Shown here one piece after another: positions 33,327 through 40,857 of a stretch of 64,000 nt of DNA (the first letter of the stretch is position 1; each line of letters starts with the position of its first letter). The DNA lies in assembly GCA_007827375.1 (NCBI GenBank), contig VISH01000002.1:558001-622000 (forward strand), in the 5' to 3' direction. Position numbers and translations under genes: made by a program. The notes under the pieces are model-generated. The model searched no databases, was not told the origin of the DNA, and saw only the letters and a list, made by a program, of their open reading frames with translations. The DNA is from Alteromonadaceae bacterium 2753L.S.0a.02 (lineage in GTDB: Bacteria; Pseudomonadota; Gammaproteobacteria; Pseudomonadales; Cellvibrionaceae).

Positions 33327-33833
33327 TTTTGTTCTGCGAACCAACAACAGCCAGCCATCTCCTAACTCCTTATAGCACACACCATAATATGAACCAAGAT
33401 AACTGGGGCAGGTGGATTTGTACCCAAATATATTATTCCTTGAAAGATGCGCCTCTACAACTGGCTTGCCTTCGGTAATACCACCTAAATCTAGTTGAAA
33501 AATAGTTCCTTGAACTTCTCCATTTTTGTACTTGATGGCTTGCCACAACTCTAACTGAGCTAGACCCTTTTTAAGCAACGTTTCTGAATTTTGAATGAGC
33601 TTGCGGTCAATTGACTTATTAAAAGGAATAACATTGTAATGATTTACTATCTTTATTTGTAGTTCACCCTCGAATTGCTCTTCGAACTTCGAAAGTTTTT
33701 TGGAATAGTTGCTCCATGATTTAGTAGGGCATGCTTCATTCAAAATGTCGTTCGAATGGCACTGCTGCTCCGACCTGCTGGATAAACTAATAGCAGTTAA
33801 CCAGATCACCACAAATATGAATAATGTTTTCAT
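33321..33833 (-). CDS. Exported cassette protein, unknown
   Basis: A 170-residue protein with a signal peptide (MKTLFIFVVIWLTAISLSS) and Cys residues that could form disulfides (QQCHSN, EACPTKS, KSTCPSY, GVCYKE). The ATG at 33833 has a GGGAGA ribosome-binding site; longer frames run back into attC 7 and are rejected. Function unknown, presumably periplasmic or secreted. Confidence 0.78.
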   Translation of the reverse strand: MKTLFIFVVIWLTAISLSSRSEQQCHSNDILNEACPTKSWSNYSKKLSKFEEQFEGELQIKIVNHYNVIPFNKSIDRKLIQNSETLLKKGLAQLELWQAIKYKNGEVQGTIFQLDLGGITEGKPVVEAHLSRNNIFGYKSTCPSYLGSYYGVCYKELGDGWLLLVRRTKA

Positions 33834-33846
33834 ATCTCCCCTAGAG

Positions 33847-33934
33847 CATAACGCTTTGCTCACAGGCCGGAGCTGCGCAGCAGCGGAGGTCCAGCCCCAA
33901 CTTGTTGGGGCGAGTGTGGAGCAACTGGTTAGAC
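33847..33934 (-). repeat. attC 7
   Basis: TAAC at 33849, GTTAGA at 33928; class C, 88 bp, with hairpin CCCCAACTTGTTGGGG. Confidence 0.85.
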
Positions 33935-34287
33935 AACCCACTTTGCTCTTACCACTGCACTAAAACCAACCTAATATTACTGTAATTGTGCGATAAACCT
34001 AAACCTTACCGCACAGCTTATTTCTTTAGCACAATGAACGAAGGCTGCTAGCTACGAACTTGCGCTACAGCTAGGTCAAACAATATTGCTATTAGCAGGA
34101 AGCTTAATTTTGCGAGCAGCTATGAGCAATTTTGTTTTACCGTTTTAACCCACCAGGAACGAAGCCACTAAACCCTGACATTCGCGGCCGAAGGCGGCGG
34201 TTTCATTGCCAAATAGTGGAACCAATTTCCTTAAATTCCGAGATAATTTTCCTCAGAACCACGTTTAGCGACAAATTCCATGGGTTG
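33935..34287 (-). other. ORF-less cassette
   Basis: About 350 bp between attC 7 and attC 8 with no convincing gene on either strand. A short word shared with family N bodies (GGAACGAAGCCAC) is present, so it may be a remote or decayed member. Confidence 0.5.
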
Positions 34288-34373
34288 TATAACACTCACA
34301 ACACGGGCCGGAGCAGCGTAGCTGCGGAGGTCCAGCAGCACAAAGTGCTGCGAGCGTGGTTGTGCTTGTTAGA
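34288..34373 (-). repeat. attC 8
   Basis: TAAC at 34290, GTTAGA at 34368; class C, 86 bp, hairpin CAGCACAAAGTGCTG. Confidence 0.85.
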
Positions 34374-34383
34374 CAATGGTATC

Positions 34384-34725
34384 TCATTGCAAAAGGCAAA
34401 CTTTATTTAATACTCTAAACGCAACTATATGAAAACCTTCAGCATATGTTTTTGGGTTATTTGAGATATAGGTAGATATTATTTTGTCTAAATGCTCAAT
34501 ATCCTTTTTACTTATGCATGACTTTAAGGATTTGATTCTATCTTCATCAGCTCCATACATTGGTGACACAAACGTTCCACCCAAGTACCCTGCAAGATAT
34601 GATTGTCTTTTTTGCTGGTCAAGAGATAGATATTTAGCGCTCGTTACATATCCGTTTTGCACTACAGCACAATAAGCTAAGTTTGTAAGCAAAAGTGACA
34701 TATATAACGTAATAATGTATTTCAC
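34384..34725 (-). CDS. Exported cassette protein, unknown
   Basis: A 113-residue protein with a signal peptide (MKYIITLYMSLLLTNLAYC) and a helical body (YLAGYLGGTF, HLDKIISTYISNN). Size and pattern are vaguely like small periplasmic immunity proteins (Rap1a/Tai type), but the resemblance is too weak for a name. Confidence 0.7.
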   Translation of the reverse strand: MKYIITLYMSLLLTNLAYCAVVQNGYVTSAKYLSLDQQKRQSYLAGYLGGTFVSPMYGADEDRIKSLKSCISKKDIEHLDKIISTYISNNPKTYAEGFHIVAFRVLNKVCLLQ

Positions 34726-34743
34726 GTTTCTTCCTTGTGGGTG

Positions 34744-34855
34744 TCTAACGCCCTGCAGCAGCGGCTGGAGTGGAGGAGCTTGTTTTTGCGCTAGCGTAGC
34801 GTTTAGCGTAAAAACAAGCTCCGGAACGGAAGTCCACTGGCTGAGCTGGTTATGC
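34744..34855 (-). repeat. attC 9
   Basis: TAAC at 34746, GTTATG at 34849; class A with stem GAGCTTGTTTTTGCG. Confidence 0.9.
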
Positions 34856-34856
34856 T

Positions 34857-35273
34857 TTACTTTACAAACTCGTTAAGTGAATAAATGGAGTAAAGCCGTT
34901 CTCTACCATAAGCACAGTTTACCCCGGTTTTATCAATACAAACGTAATATACACCTATAGAAGCATCAGACTCCTTTGAGTAATAGGAGATAAAAACTTC
35001 TGTTTCCGATTCTTTACCTTCAATTTTTACTTTACTGAGAAAGGCCGAATTTTCACTCTTAAACGGATAGGATTGGGTGGCAGCTTGCTCCCAATACCGT
35101 CCAATTTTTGGAGGTGCAATCAGCGTAACCGAAACCCAGCCTCTCATTGTTTCTGATTTAACTTGAAACCCTAATTTTTCGATAATTTCGTTGGTTAGCT
35201 CAATAGGCCCGGCTGGCAAAGTGGCTACTGCAACAGCACTAATGAACAATACAAAATTTAAAATATATCTCAT
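34857..35273 (-). CDS. Exported cassette protein, unknown
   Basis: A 138-residue protein with a signal peptide (MRYILNFVLFISAVAVATLP), a basic/aromatic middle (YWEQAATQSYPF) and a Cys pair near the end (YVCIDKTGVNCAYG). GAGG ribosome-binding site before the ATG. No family recognised. Confidence 0.75.
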   Translation of the reverse strand: MRYILNFVLFISAVAVATLPAGPIELTNEIIEKLGFQVKSETMRGWVSVTLIAPPKIGRYWEQAATQSYPFKSENSAFLSKVKIEGKESETEVFISYYSKESDASIGVYYVCIDKTGVNCAYGRERLYSIYSLNEFVK

Positions 35274-35289
35274 TTAGAACCTCAAGGAG

Positions 35290-35403
35290 CATAACGCCCT
35301 GCAGCAGAGGCTGGAGTGTAGGCGTTTGTTTTTGTGCTAGCGTAAGCGTTAAAGCACATAAACAAACGCCGGAACGGAAGTCCGCTGGCTGAGATGGTTA
35401 TGC
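35290..35403 (-). repeat. attC 10
   Basis: TAAC at 35292, GTTATG at 35397; class A. Differs from attC 37 at about one base, as expected from duplication of the cassette. Confidence 0.9.
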
Positions 35404-35410
35404 GCTCCCC

Positions 35411-35872
35411 TCACTTTAACAACCCTATTGCAGTAAATACATATTCGGGTTCGCCACGTTTGGACAATTCTTCCTTTGCTCGCTCATACTCCAGAATATC
35501 GTAAGGCAAACCATTCTCCATAATGCCTACATACCACTTCCCTTCTTTAAGATTTACAAACTCACCGCAGAAATAGTTCTCCCTATGGAGCTGCTTGAGC
35601 CTACCACGCTGACTTCCCCAACCGTGCAGAAGCTCGATTTCGGAATATTCTCTACCATTATTCTTTGAAGCCCAAACTAAATTCGCTTTGAAAACTGCAA
35701 CATCTTTCGCCGACTTTAGCTGTGCAAGAAAGCTCTCTTCATGGGTTGGCGGATGAATATATTCGAACTCACCATACGGATTAATAGGCGGAATCGATAG
35801 AGGCATCATCGGAGAACATGCCCACCCATAATTCACAACAACCAGTAATAAAACAAAAATGGTGATTTTCAT
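35411..35872 (-). CDS. Exported cassette protein, duplicated (copy 1)
   Basis: A 153-residue protein: signal peptide (MKITIFVLLLVVVNYGWAC), Pro-rich start (MPLSIPPINPYGEFEYIHPP), and a compact domain (VFKANLVWASKNNGREYSEI, ENYFCGEFVNLKEGKWYVGI). A near-identical copy lies at 53349-53810, differing at only about four residues. The first Cys after the signal peptide could also make it a lipoprotein, though the preceding residues fit a lipobox poorly. Function unknown. Confidence 0.78.
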   Translation of the reverse strand: MKITIFVLLLVVVNYGWACSPMMPLSIPPINPYGEFEYIHPPTHEESFLAQLKSAKDVAVFKANLVWASKNNGREYSEIELLHGWGSQRGRLKQLHRENYFCGEFVNLKEGKWYVGIMENGLPYDILEYERAKEELSKRGEPEYVFTAIGLLK

Positions 35873-35878
35873 ACTACG

Positions 35879-35908
35879 CATAACGTCAACTGGCACACTT
35901 GTTAGGCT
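35879..35908 (-). repeat. attC 11, reduced
   Basis: CATAAC at 35879 and GTTAGG near 35901 enclose only about 14 bp; the central arms are missing. This is a collapsed attC or a fusion scar. Confidence 0.5.
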
Positions 35909-35951
35909 AAACATTCCTGCCGGAGCACCCCAAAACAAATATATTTCACTT

Positions 35952-36386
35952 TCAAGCCTTTATTACATTAATATCTATTGCGAATTTTATTGAAGGAAAA
36001 AAATCAAACCTTTCGGTTCTACCTCCATAAAGAAACACATGAGACCCGGCAAGAGTTTCTCCTGAAAATGTAACATTTAGAATATCATCGGAGCGCCTAG
36101 CGTGAACTTTAGCAGAGTAAAAGATATATTCTCTGAACTCGCCATCTCTGGGATCATTTTCAGGACCGATTACGTATAATCCATCACATTCTTGAGTTAC
36201 ACCCAAATTGTTATAAATATCTTCAAATACATCACCATCAATACTCACTCTCCTGGGGCTCTGAGTGGTCTTACCCTCTCCGAAAGTTAACTTTAAGCTG
36301 CCTTTGAAAAAGTATGCCTGTATGCATTTATCTTCAATTAATATTCCATTTTCAACTACAGAACCCTCAAAATATTCTACATTCAT
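35952..36386 (-). CDS. Cassette protein, unknown
   Basis: A 144-residue soluble protein (MNVEYFEGSVVENGILIED ... LNVTFSGETLAGSHVFLYGG). Beta-rich, no signal peptide. The frame extends upstream through attC 12, but the ATG at 36386 is the first outside it. Confidence 0.7.
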   Translation of the reverse strand: MNVEYFEGSVVENGILIEDKCIQAYFFKGSLKLTFGEGKTTQSPRRVSIDGDVFEDIYNNLGVTQECDGLYVIGPENDPRDGEFREYIFYSAKVHARRSDDILNVTFSGETLAGSHVFLYGGRTERFDFFPSIKFAIDINVIKA

Positions 36387-36393
36387 GGCTGCG

Positions 36394-36505
36394 CCTAACG
36401 CCGCGCAGCAGGGGCCGCAGTGTAGGCCTTTAAATTTTGTGATAGCGTAGCGTAAGCACAAAATTAAAAGGCCGGAATGGAGGTCCGCTGGCTGGCTTGG
36501 TTATG
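36394..36505 (-). repeat. attC 12
   Basis: TAAC at 36396, GTTATG at 36500; class A, stem CCTTTAAATTTTGTG. Confidence 0.9.
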
Positions 36506-36896
36506 TTTTTCTTTTAGTTTCATTAATTCCTCGAATAAACCCGCCGACAAAACGACCGACAATTAACCCTAAATAGCCCCGAAATCCACGAATATTTTTG
36601 CTCTTGTATTTTAGCAATCCCGACCAGTTTGGCGACTTGTTCAAATACTTCTGAAACAATACAATTGTTTGTGACCTACTAAGATAATTATCAAATTCGT
36701 AGTGTCTATCAAGTGACTCATCTTGAAACTGCACTATGAATCCATTTTTCGTCATGAGAGCTTGAATGTAACTCATCTTGCTTTCTGACAAAATAGCAAA
36801 TGACCCTTCTTCCTCTTTAAGGCTAGAGAGTACCTTCTGGATTAACTCCAGCGTAGCATTTTCTTCTATTCCTAGCTTTGGTGATTCTAATTTCAT
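36501..36896 (-). CDS. Cassette protein, unknown
   Basis: A 131-residue protein with an acidic helical N-terminal part (ATLELIQKVLSSLKEEEGSF) and a basic, Gly-rich end (RGFRGYLGLIVGRFVGGFI) that could touch the membrane. Not recognised. Confidence 0.7.
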   Translation of the reverse strand: MKLESPKLGIEENATLELIQKVLSSLKEEEGSFAILSESKMSYIQALMTKNGFIVQFQDESLDRHYEFDNYLSRSQTIVLFQKYLNKSPNWSGLLKYKSKNIRGFRGYLGLIVGRFVGGFIRGINETKRKT

Positions 36897-36905
36897 GCTT
36901 CTACT

Positions 36906-37015
36906 ACATAACGCTGAGTGCAGCGGCAGTTTGTGGAGTGGCGTTTTGTGCTAGCGTAGCAGCTAGCGCAAAAGAAGCCACGGAACAAACTGTCCGACTG
37001 GCACGACTTGTTATG
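36906..37015 (-). repeat. attC 13
   Basis: TAAC at 36908, GTTATG at 37010; 110 bp, arms GCGGCAGTTTGTGGAG and AACAAACTGTCC. Confidence 0.88.
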
Positions 37016-37397
37016 GCTGAACATACTGCATAATTACCACTTGATTTGATTCAATAGTGCCAAACTTACCTTGAACAAAGGATGCAGGTAACACCAATAA
37101 AAATCTATTTCCTAGTTCATTATTCGAAATATCGACCAAGCTATTTTTAGAATTAGATTTAAATACCACACCAATATTTCGGCAACGACACATCGTAGAT
37201 TCCTCTAGCTTGAAGAAAGCGACTGGAAGGATGTAGTCGTCCCAACCCGATCTACTTTTCTCTGACCATGTAAAATCTTTTTGGTATTTTTCCAGCACTC
37301 CGCTGCAAGTAATAGACTCTTTAGCTGAAACCGGTAGAGATACGAACACGAGAACCAATATAAAAAATGCCTTATTTATAGTTAAACTCCTGATCAC
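37011..37397 (-). CDS. Exported cassette protein, unknown
   Basis: A 128-residue protein with a signal peptide (FFILVLVFVSLPVSA) and Cys in ITCSGV and MCRCRNIG. The frame opens with GTG at 37397, but the best ribosome-binding site (AGGAG) lies inside it just before an ATA codon, so the true start may be a rare one a few codons later. Function unknown. Confidence 0.7.
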   Translation of the reverse strand: MIRSLTINKAFFILVLVFVSLPVSAKESITCSGVLEKYQKDFTWSEKSRSGWDDYILPVAFFKLEESTMCRCRNIGVVFKSNSKNSLVDISNNELGNRFLLVLPASFVQGKFGTIESNQVVIMQYVQP

Positions 37398-37405
37398 GTC
37401 AAAAC

Positions 37406-37518
37406 CATAACGCCGTTATAACCTGTGCCACATATGGATTGGCTTTTTGGGGTAAGTTGGCGTAGTCACCCCAGAAAGGCGCGGAGTATGGGGCATCAGG
37501 TTGATAACTTGGTTATGC
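37406..37518 (-). repeat. attC 14
   Basis: TAAC at 37408, GTTATG at 37512; related to class B (stem GGCTTTTTGGGG) but with diverged arms. Confidence 0.85.
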
Positions 37519-37520
37519 AT

Positions 37521-37907
37521 TTAATTGCGCCCTCCGGTAACCACTACAATTTCTGTGAGTGGTTTGACCGGGATGTAGTAACCATTCAAATCTAGCGTAA
37601 AACGAATAGCAAATTTAATACTCTCTGTAGGTACCAGCTCGGAATTATAGAGGCACGCATAGATTTCATTTTGACCTTTTGTGAACCATGCTACCGTATT
37701 AGTAACGGGATTACCCCAGCTTTCAAATTCTATTTTATTATGTTCGATACCTGCGTCAATCAGAGCTTGCTCATTGCTGGGAGAAATACTCTGAAGCTCA
37801 TAACCGTTGCGACTATCCATTTGGCAGTAAACTTGATGTGTGTATGAGGAGTTGATAGTGGAACATCCGCCTAATGTGCACACTAGAATAATAATTGCCA
37901 ACTTCAA
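37521..37907 (-). CDS. Cassette lipoprotein, unknown
   Basis: A 128-residue lipoprotein: KLAIIILVCTLGGC ends in a lipobox (LGGC), followed by STINSSYTHQVYCQMD. The start chosen is TTG at 37907, seven bases behind a strong AAGGAG; no ATG fits. Longer frames upstream run into attC 15. Function unknown. Confidence 0.75.
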   Translation of the reverse strand: MKLAIIILVCTLGGCSTINSSYTHQVYCQMDSRNGYELQSISPSNEQALIDAGIEHNKIEFESWGNPVTNTVAWFTKGQNEIYACLYNSELVPTESIKFAIRFTLDLNGYYIPVKPLTEIVVVTGGRN

Positions 37908-37925
37908 AACACACTCCTTAATGAA

Positions 37926-38040
37926 GCATAACGCCTTACAGCACTTGCACAAATTTTGACGTGACTTTTGGTGTTTAGTGAGCGCCAGCGAACACCAAAA
38001 GGCGCGTTGCAATTTGTGTCTACTGGCTGAAATTGTTAGA
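37926..38040 (-). repeat. attC 15
   Basis: TAAC at 37928, GTTAGA at 38035; class D (arms GCACTTGCACAAATTTTGACG and TGCAATTTGTGTC described by their ends), same class as attC 24. Confidence 0.88.
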
Positions 38041-38059
38041 ATTGCCGAATTCATATACT

Positions 38060-39114
38060 AAGTGCGACAGTTTTATCATTTAAGCGGATAAGCTGTAATA
38101 CTAGTCGTTTTTCTTTCCGACCAAAGAGAGATAAACGATGAACCAGTATATACAGCTTACCCTGGAAGAAAGGGTACTCATGTCGCACCTCCGTTGGCAA
38201 GGCCTATCTTATGCAAAAATCGCCAATCAACTCGGGCGACATCGCAGCACCATCTATCGCGAATTTGAGCGTAATTCCTGCCATCGTATCGATAGTGCTT
38301 ACCGACCCACTAAAGCGAATGCCAGAGCGCTTTCCCGACGCCACAACAGCCGTTCAATAGGCTATTACACCCTTGACGATTACCTACTCGTTTGTTTCTA
38401 CTTGAGAAAACAATGGAGTCCCGAGCAAATTTGTGGCTATCTGCGCCGACAGGGGCTACGCGCGCCCTCGCATGAAACCATTTACCGTTACATATGGGAT
38501 GATAAAGCTTGCGGCGGCAAGCTGTTTACATATCTTCGACAGTCCATAAAAAAAAGACGCAAACGCCATAACTCCCAGGATTCCCGCGGGAGACTGGCCG
38601 GTAAGCGCCATATTTCCGAACGCCCTAAATCCGTAGAATCTCGTCGTTTTAAAGGGCACTGGGAAATTGATACCGTTGTAAGTCGCGCCTCTAAAGACTG
38701 CATTGTTACTATTAACGAGCGAAAATCCGGATATGTCTTGATCGGTAAACTCGTAGACCGCACCACCGACTCCCTCAATAAAAAAACAACAATGTTAATC
38801 AATAGAAACCCCAACGCCTTCAAAAGTATTACTGCAGACAATGGAACTGAATTTAATCAATACAAGGACATAGAATCGAAAACCCCAGTTACCTTCTATT
38901 TCGCTAATCCTTACCATTCCTGGGAGCGTGGTTCTAACGAAAACTTAAACGGCCTCATTCGCCAATACTTACCTCGAGGCTCATCAATGGAATCACTGAC
39001 ACAACCTCAATGTGACCGAATAGCACAACAGCTCAACACCCGACCCCGAAAAAGATTTGGCTATAAAACACCAGAGGAAATATTTTATGACCTTTAATTA
39101 TTTTTGTCGCACTT
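38060..39114. mobile_element. IS30-family insertion sequence
   Basis: About 1055 bp bounded by inverted ends AAGTGCGACA (left at 38060) and its complement ending at 39114. It holds one transposase gene on the plus strand, against the direction of the cassettes. The precise target duplication (usually 2-3 bp in this family) is not clear. It separates a cassette gene from its attC. Confidence 0.88.
38138..39097 (+). CDS. IS30-family transposase
   Basis: A 319-residue DDE transposase. The N-terminal HTH is typical (YIQLTLEERVLMSHLRWQG, YAKIANQLGRHRSTIYREF). Catalytic residues: Asp in HWEIDTVVS, Asp in ITADNGTEF, Glu in SWERGSNENLNGLIRQYLPR. Full length and apparently intact. Confidence 0.95.
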   Translation: MNQYIQLTLEERVLMSHLRWQGLSYAKIANQLGRHRSTIYREFERNSCHRIDSAYRPTKANARALSRRHNSRSIGYYTLDDYLLVCFYLRKQWSPEQICGYLRRQGLRAPSHETIYRYIWDDKACGGKLFTYLRQSIKKRRKRHNSQDSRGRLAGKRHISERPKSVESRRFKGHWEIDTVVSRASKDCIVTINERKSGYVLIGKLVDRTTDSLNKKTTMLINRNPNAFKSITADNGTEFNQYKDIESKTPVTFYFANPYHSWERGSNENLNGLIRQYLPRGSSMESLTQPQCDRIAQQLNTRPRKRFGYKTPEEIFYDL

Positions 39115-39547
39115 GGTGCTTGAACTCAGGATTTGTTCTCGTAGATTCGAAATAATCTATGGACTCACAATCACCCTCTATTTCACCACAATCCACGAAT
39201 TGAGGTCTATATTTACGGTAAACACTAGTAAGCTCTAACAACTCATAAGTCTCAAAATAATCCACCTTACTTTTATTTACATAAATTGTGTTAATGCTAA
39301 ATGACGAACCATCACAATCCCAACGCCCTCTTTCTACGCTTTTCTCTGTGTCTACACCATTCTCACTAATAAATACAATTTCAACATCTCCATTCTCATA
39401 GTAGTGGCTTAATATTCGTTTTTGCTCACCAGTTTTACTGTCGAATAAACGACCTTCCCAGTCACCAATCATATCCATACAATCGAACTTTACTGCTGCA
39501 CAAAGACTGGAGAGAGCCAATAAAACTATTAATACTATATCTTTCAT
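39098..39547 (-). CDS. Exported cassette protein with IS-altered C-terminus
   Basis: A 149-residue protein with a signal peptide (MKDIVLIVLLALSSLCAAV) and a domain with WEGRLFDSKTGEQKRIL and FVDCGEIEGDCESIDYF. The last five residues (QVRQK) and the stop are encoded by the end of the IS30 element, so the original C-terminus, which must have ended shortly to the left of the IS, has been replaced. Function unknown. Confidence 0.75.
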   Translation of the reverse strand: MKDIVLIVLLALSSLCAAVKFDCMDMIGDWEGRLFDSKTGEQKRILSHYYENGDVEIVFISENGVDTEKSVERGRWDCDGSSFSINTIYVNKSKVDYFETYELLELTSVYRKYRPQFVDCGEIEGDCESIDYFESTRTNPEFKHQVRQK

Positions 39548-39562
39548 CTTTTGTCCTTTTAC

Positions 39563-39674
39563 GCTAACGCCCGCGTCATTTACACTTTGGCCATAGTGGA
39601 GTTTTGGGGTAAAGTTGCGCAGCAACCACAAAACGGAGCGACGGCCAAAGTGTTAAATGAACGCGCTTGTTATG
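39563..39674 (-). repeat. attC 16
   Basis: TAAC at 39565, GTTATG at 39669; class E (arms ACACTTTGGCCATAGTGG and ACGGCCAAAGTG, stem GTTTTGGGG). Confidence 0.88.
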
Positions 39675-40063
39675 CTCTGAACGATTGGTAGTTGATCGTA
39701 TTTCGGTGGTTGAACTTCAAATATTGGCAATAGCCCCTCTGCACATTGGACCTCCGAAATATTAACTTCTATCACAGTTGATTCCCATTGTATTCTACAA
39801 ACTCTAAGCCTAATAACAGATGGAGGCTCACCACCAAACCACAAAACCCTGATTGTTGGCGTTATATTTACAAACTCTCCGGTTGAATTCGTTTCGAAAA
39901 TTCGACCAAGATCTCCATATGAATCGATACCGGCTAAAGCCTTACATAGAGATAAATCAAAGTTTGTCTTTTTAGGTAGTTCACAATTAATTTTCTCTTC
40001 CGCAACTATGATGCAATCTGAAATTGCCTCTTTAAACTTTTCGATGTAGCTATAATTCGGCAT
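39653..40063 (-). CDS. Cassette protein, unknown
   Basis: A 136-residue soluble protein (MPNYSYIEKFKEAISDCII ... VLWFGGEPPSVIRLRVCR). Its last codons lie in attC 16. No signal peptide and no family recognised. Confidence 0.7.
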   Translation of the reverse strand: MPNYSYIEKFKEAISDCIIVAEEKINCELPKKTNFDLSLCKALAGIDSYGDLGRIFETNSTGEFVNITPTIRVLWFGGEPPSVIRLRVCRIQWESTVIEVNISEVQCAEGLLPIFEVQPPKYDQLPIVQSITSAFI

Positions 40064-40076
40064 ACTCTATTGCCTT

Positions 40077-40116
40077 CTAACGCTGCCATATACGGCCGTA
40101 GTGGAGGAGTTTGTTT
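40077..40116 (-). repeat. attC 17, left part (split by IS66)
   Basis: TAAC at 40078 and the arm CGGCCGTAGTGGAGGAG up to the 8-bp target duplicate GTTTGTTT (40109-40116). The rest of the site resumes at 42381. Confidence 0.88.
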
Positions 40117-40196
40117 GTAAGCGCCAATCGAATCACACTCTAGCCAGACTTCAAAAGCAAATGTAACGTAAAGGCTCCATCCAACGAGGAGTCCCC

Positions 40197-40481
40197 ATGC
40201 CCAACAAAAAGCACAACTGGCCCCAGCTCTTTGCTGACTATGAGCAATCAGGCCTATCGCAAACAGAATTCTGTAAACAACGCGATATTAATCCCAAGTA
40301 CTTCAGCTTGAAGCTTTCCAAGCGCAGAGCCTCTGAGGGCAGCCCTTTCGCGAAAGCGATTGTACTACCTGAGGTAGAACACACCAATTGCCTGGTTTTA
40401 CAAATCGGCCACTGTAAAATTCTCTGCCCCAGCACCATGCCGATTCCTTCATTCGTTGCCCTGGTAAAAGCCTTGGCATGA
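40197..40481 (+). CDS. tnpA: IS66 accessory protein TnpA
   Basis: A 94-residue helix-turn-helix-type accessory protein (WPQLFADYEQSGLSQTEFCK) found as first gene in IS66 elements. Its stop overlaps the tnpB start by 4 bp. It is needed for transposition in studied relatives, though its biochemical role is unclear. Confidence 0.9.
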   Translation: MPNKKHNWPQLFADYEQSGLSQTEFCKQRDINPKYFSLKLSKRRASEGSPFAKAIVLPEVEHTNCLVLQIGHCKILCPSTMPIPSFVALVKALA

Positions 40482-40834
40482 TTCAGTGGCCTGATTCCAT
40501 TCCCATTTACCTGCATCGCGATCCCGTCGATTTCCGCAAGGCCATCAACGGGCTGGCAGTGATTGTGAGTGATTCCATGGCACTGGATGTGTACAGTTCG
40601 GCACTGTTCGTGTTCTGCAATAAAAACCGCTCACAACTCAAGGTACTCTATTGGGATCGTACCGGCTTTGCACTCTGGCAAAAGCGCCTTGAGCGCGATA
40701 AATTCAAATGGCCTCGCAAAGATTTGCTCTCAACACTCACGCTCACCCACGAGCAATGGGGCTGGTTACTACGCGGCTTTGATTATCGCGACTTTAAACC
40801 ACATCACACCCTCCATTTTACCGATGTTGCTTAA
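40478..40834 (+). CDS. tnpB: IS66 accessory protein TnpB
   Basis: A 118-residue IS66 Orf2-type protein with the family signature VDFRKAINGLAVIV and NKNRSQLKVLYWDRTGFALW, ending GFDYRDFKPHHTLHF. Intact. The function is auxiliary to TnpC. Confidence 0.93.
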   Translation: MIQWPDSIPIYLHRDPVDFRKAINGLAVIVSDSMALDVYSSALFVFCNKNRSQLKVLYWDRTGFALWQKRLERDKFKWPRKDLLSTLTLTHEQWGWLLRGFDYRDFKPHHTLHFTDVA

Positions 40835-40857
40835 TCTTTTTTTGTATAATAGGCGCC

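Noticed and set aside
33834..33941. Upstream extensions of cassette genes (also at 36461, 38054, 39631, 45765, 49398-50415, 54757)
   Set aside because: The extra N-terminal residues are translations of the neighbouring attC; internal starts with signal peptides or ribosome-binding sites are better.
34132..34410. 92-codon frame on the plus strand
   Set aside because: It runs straight through attC 8 and has no coding character or ribosome-binding site.
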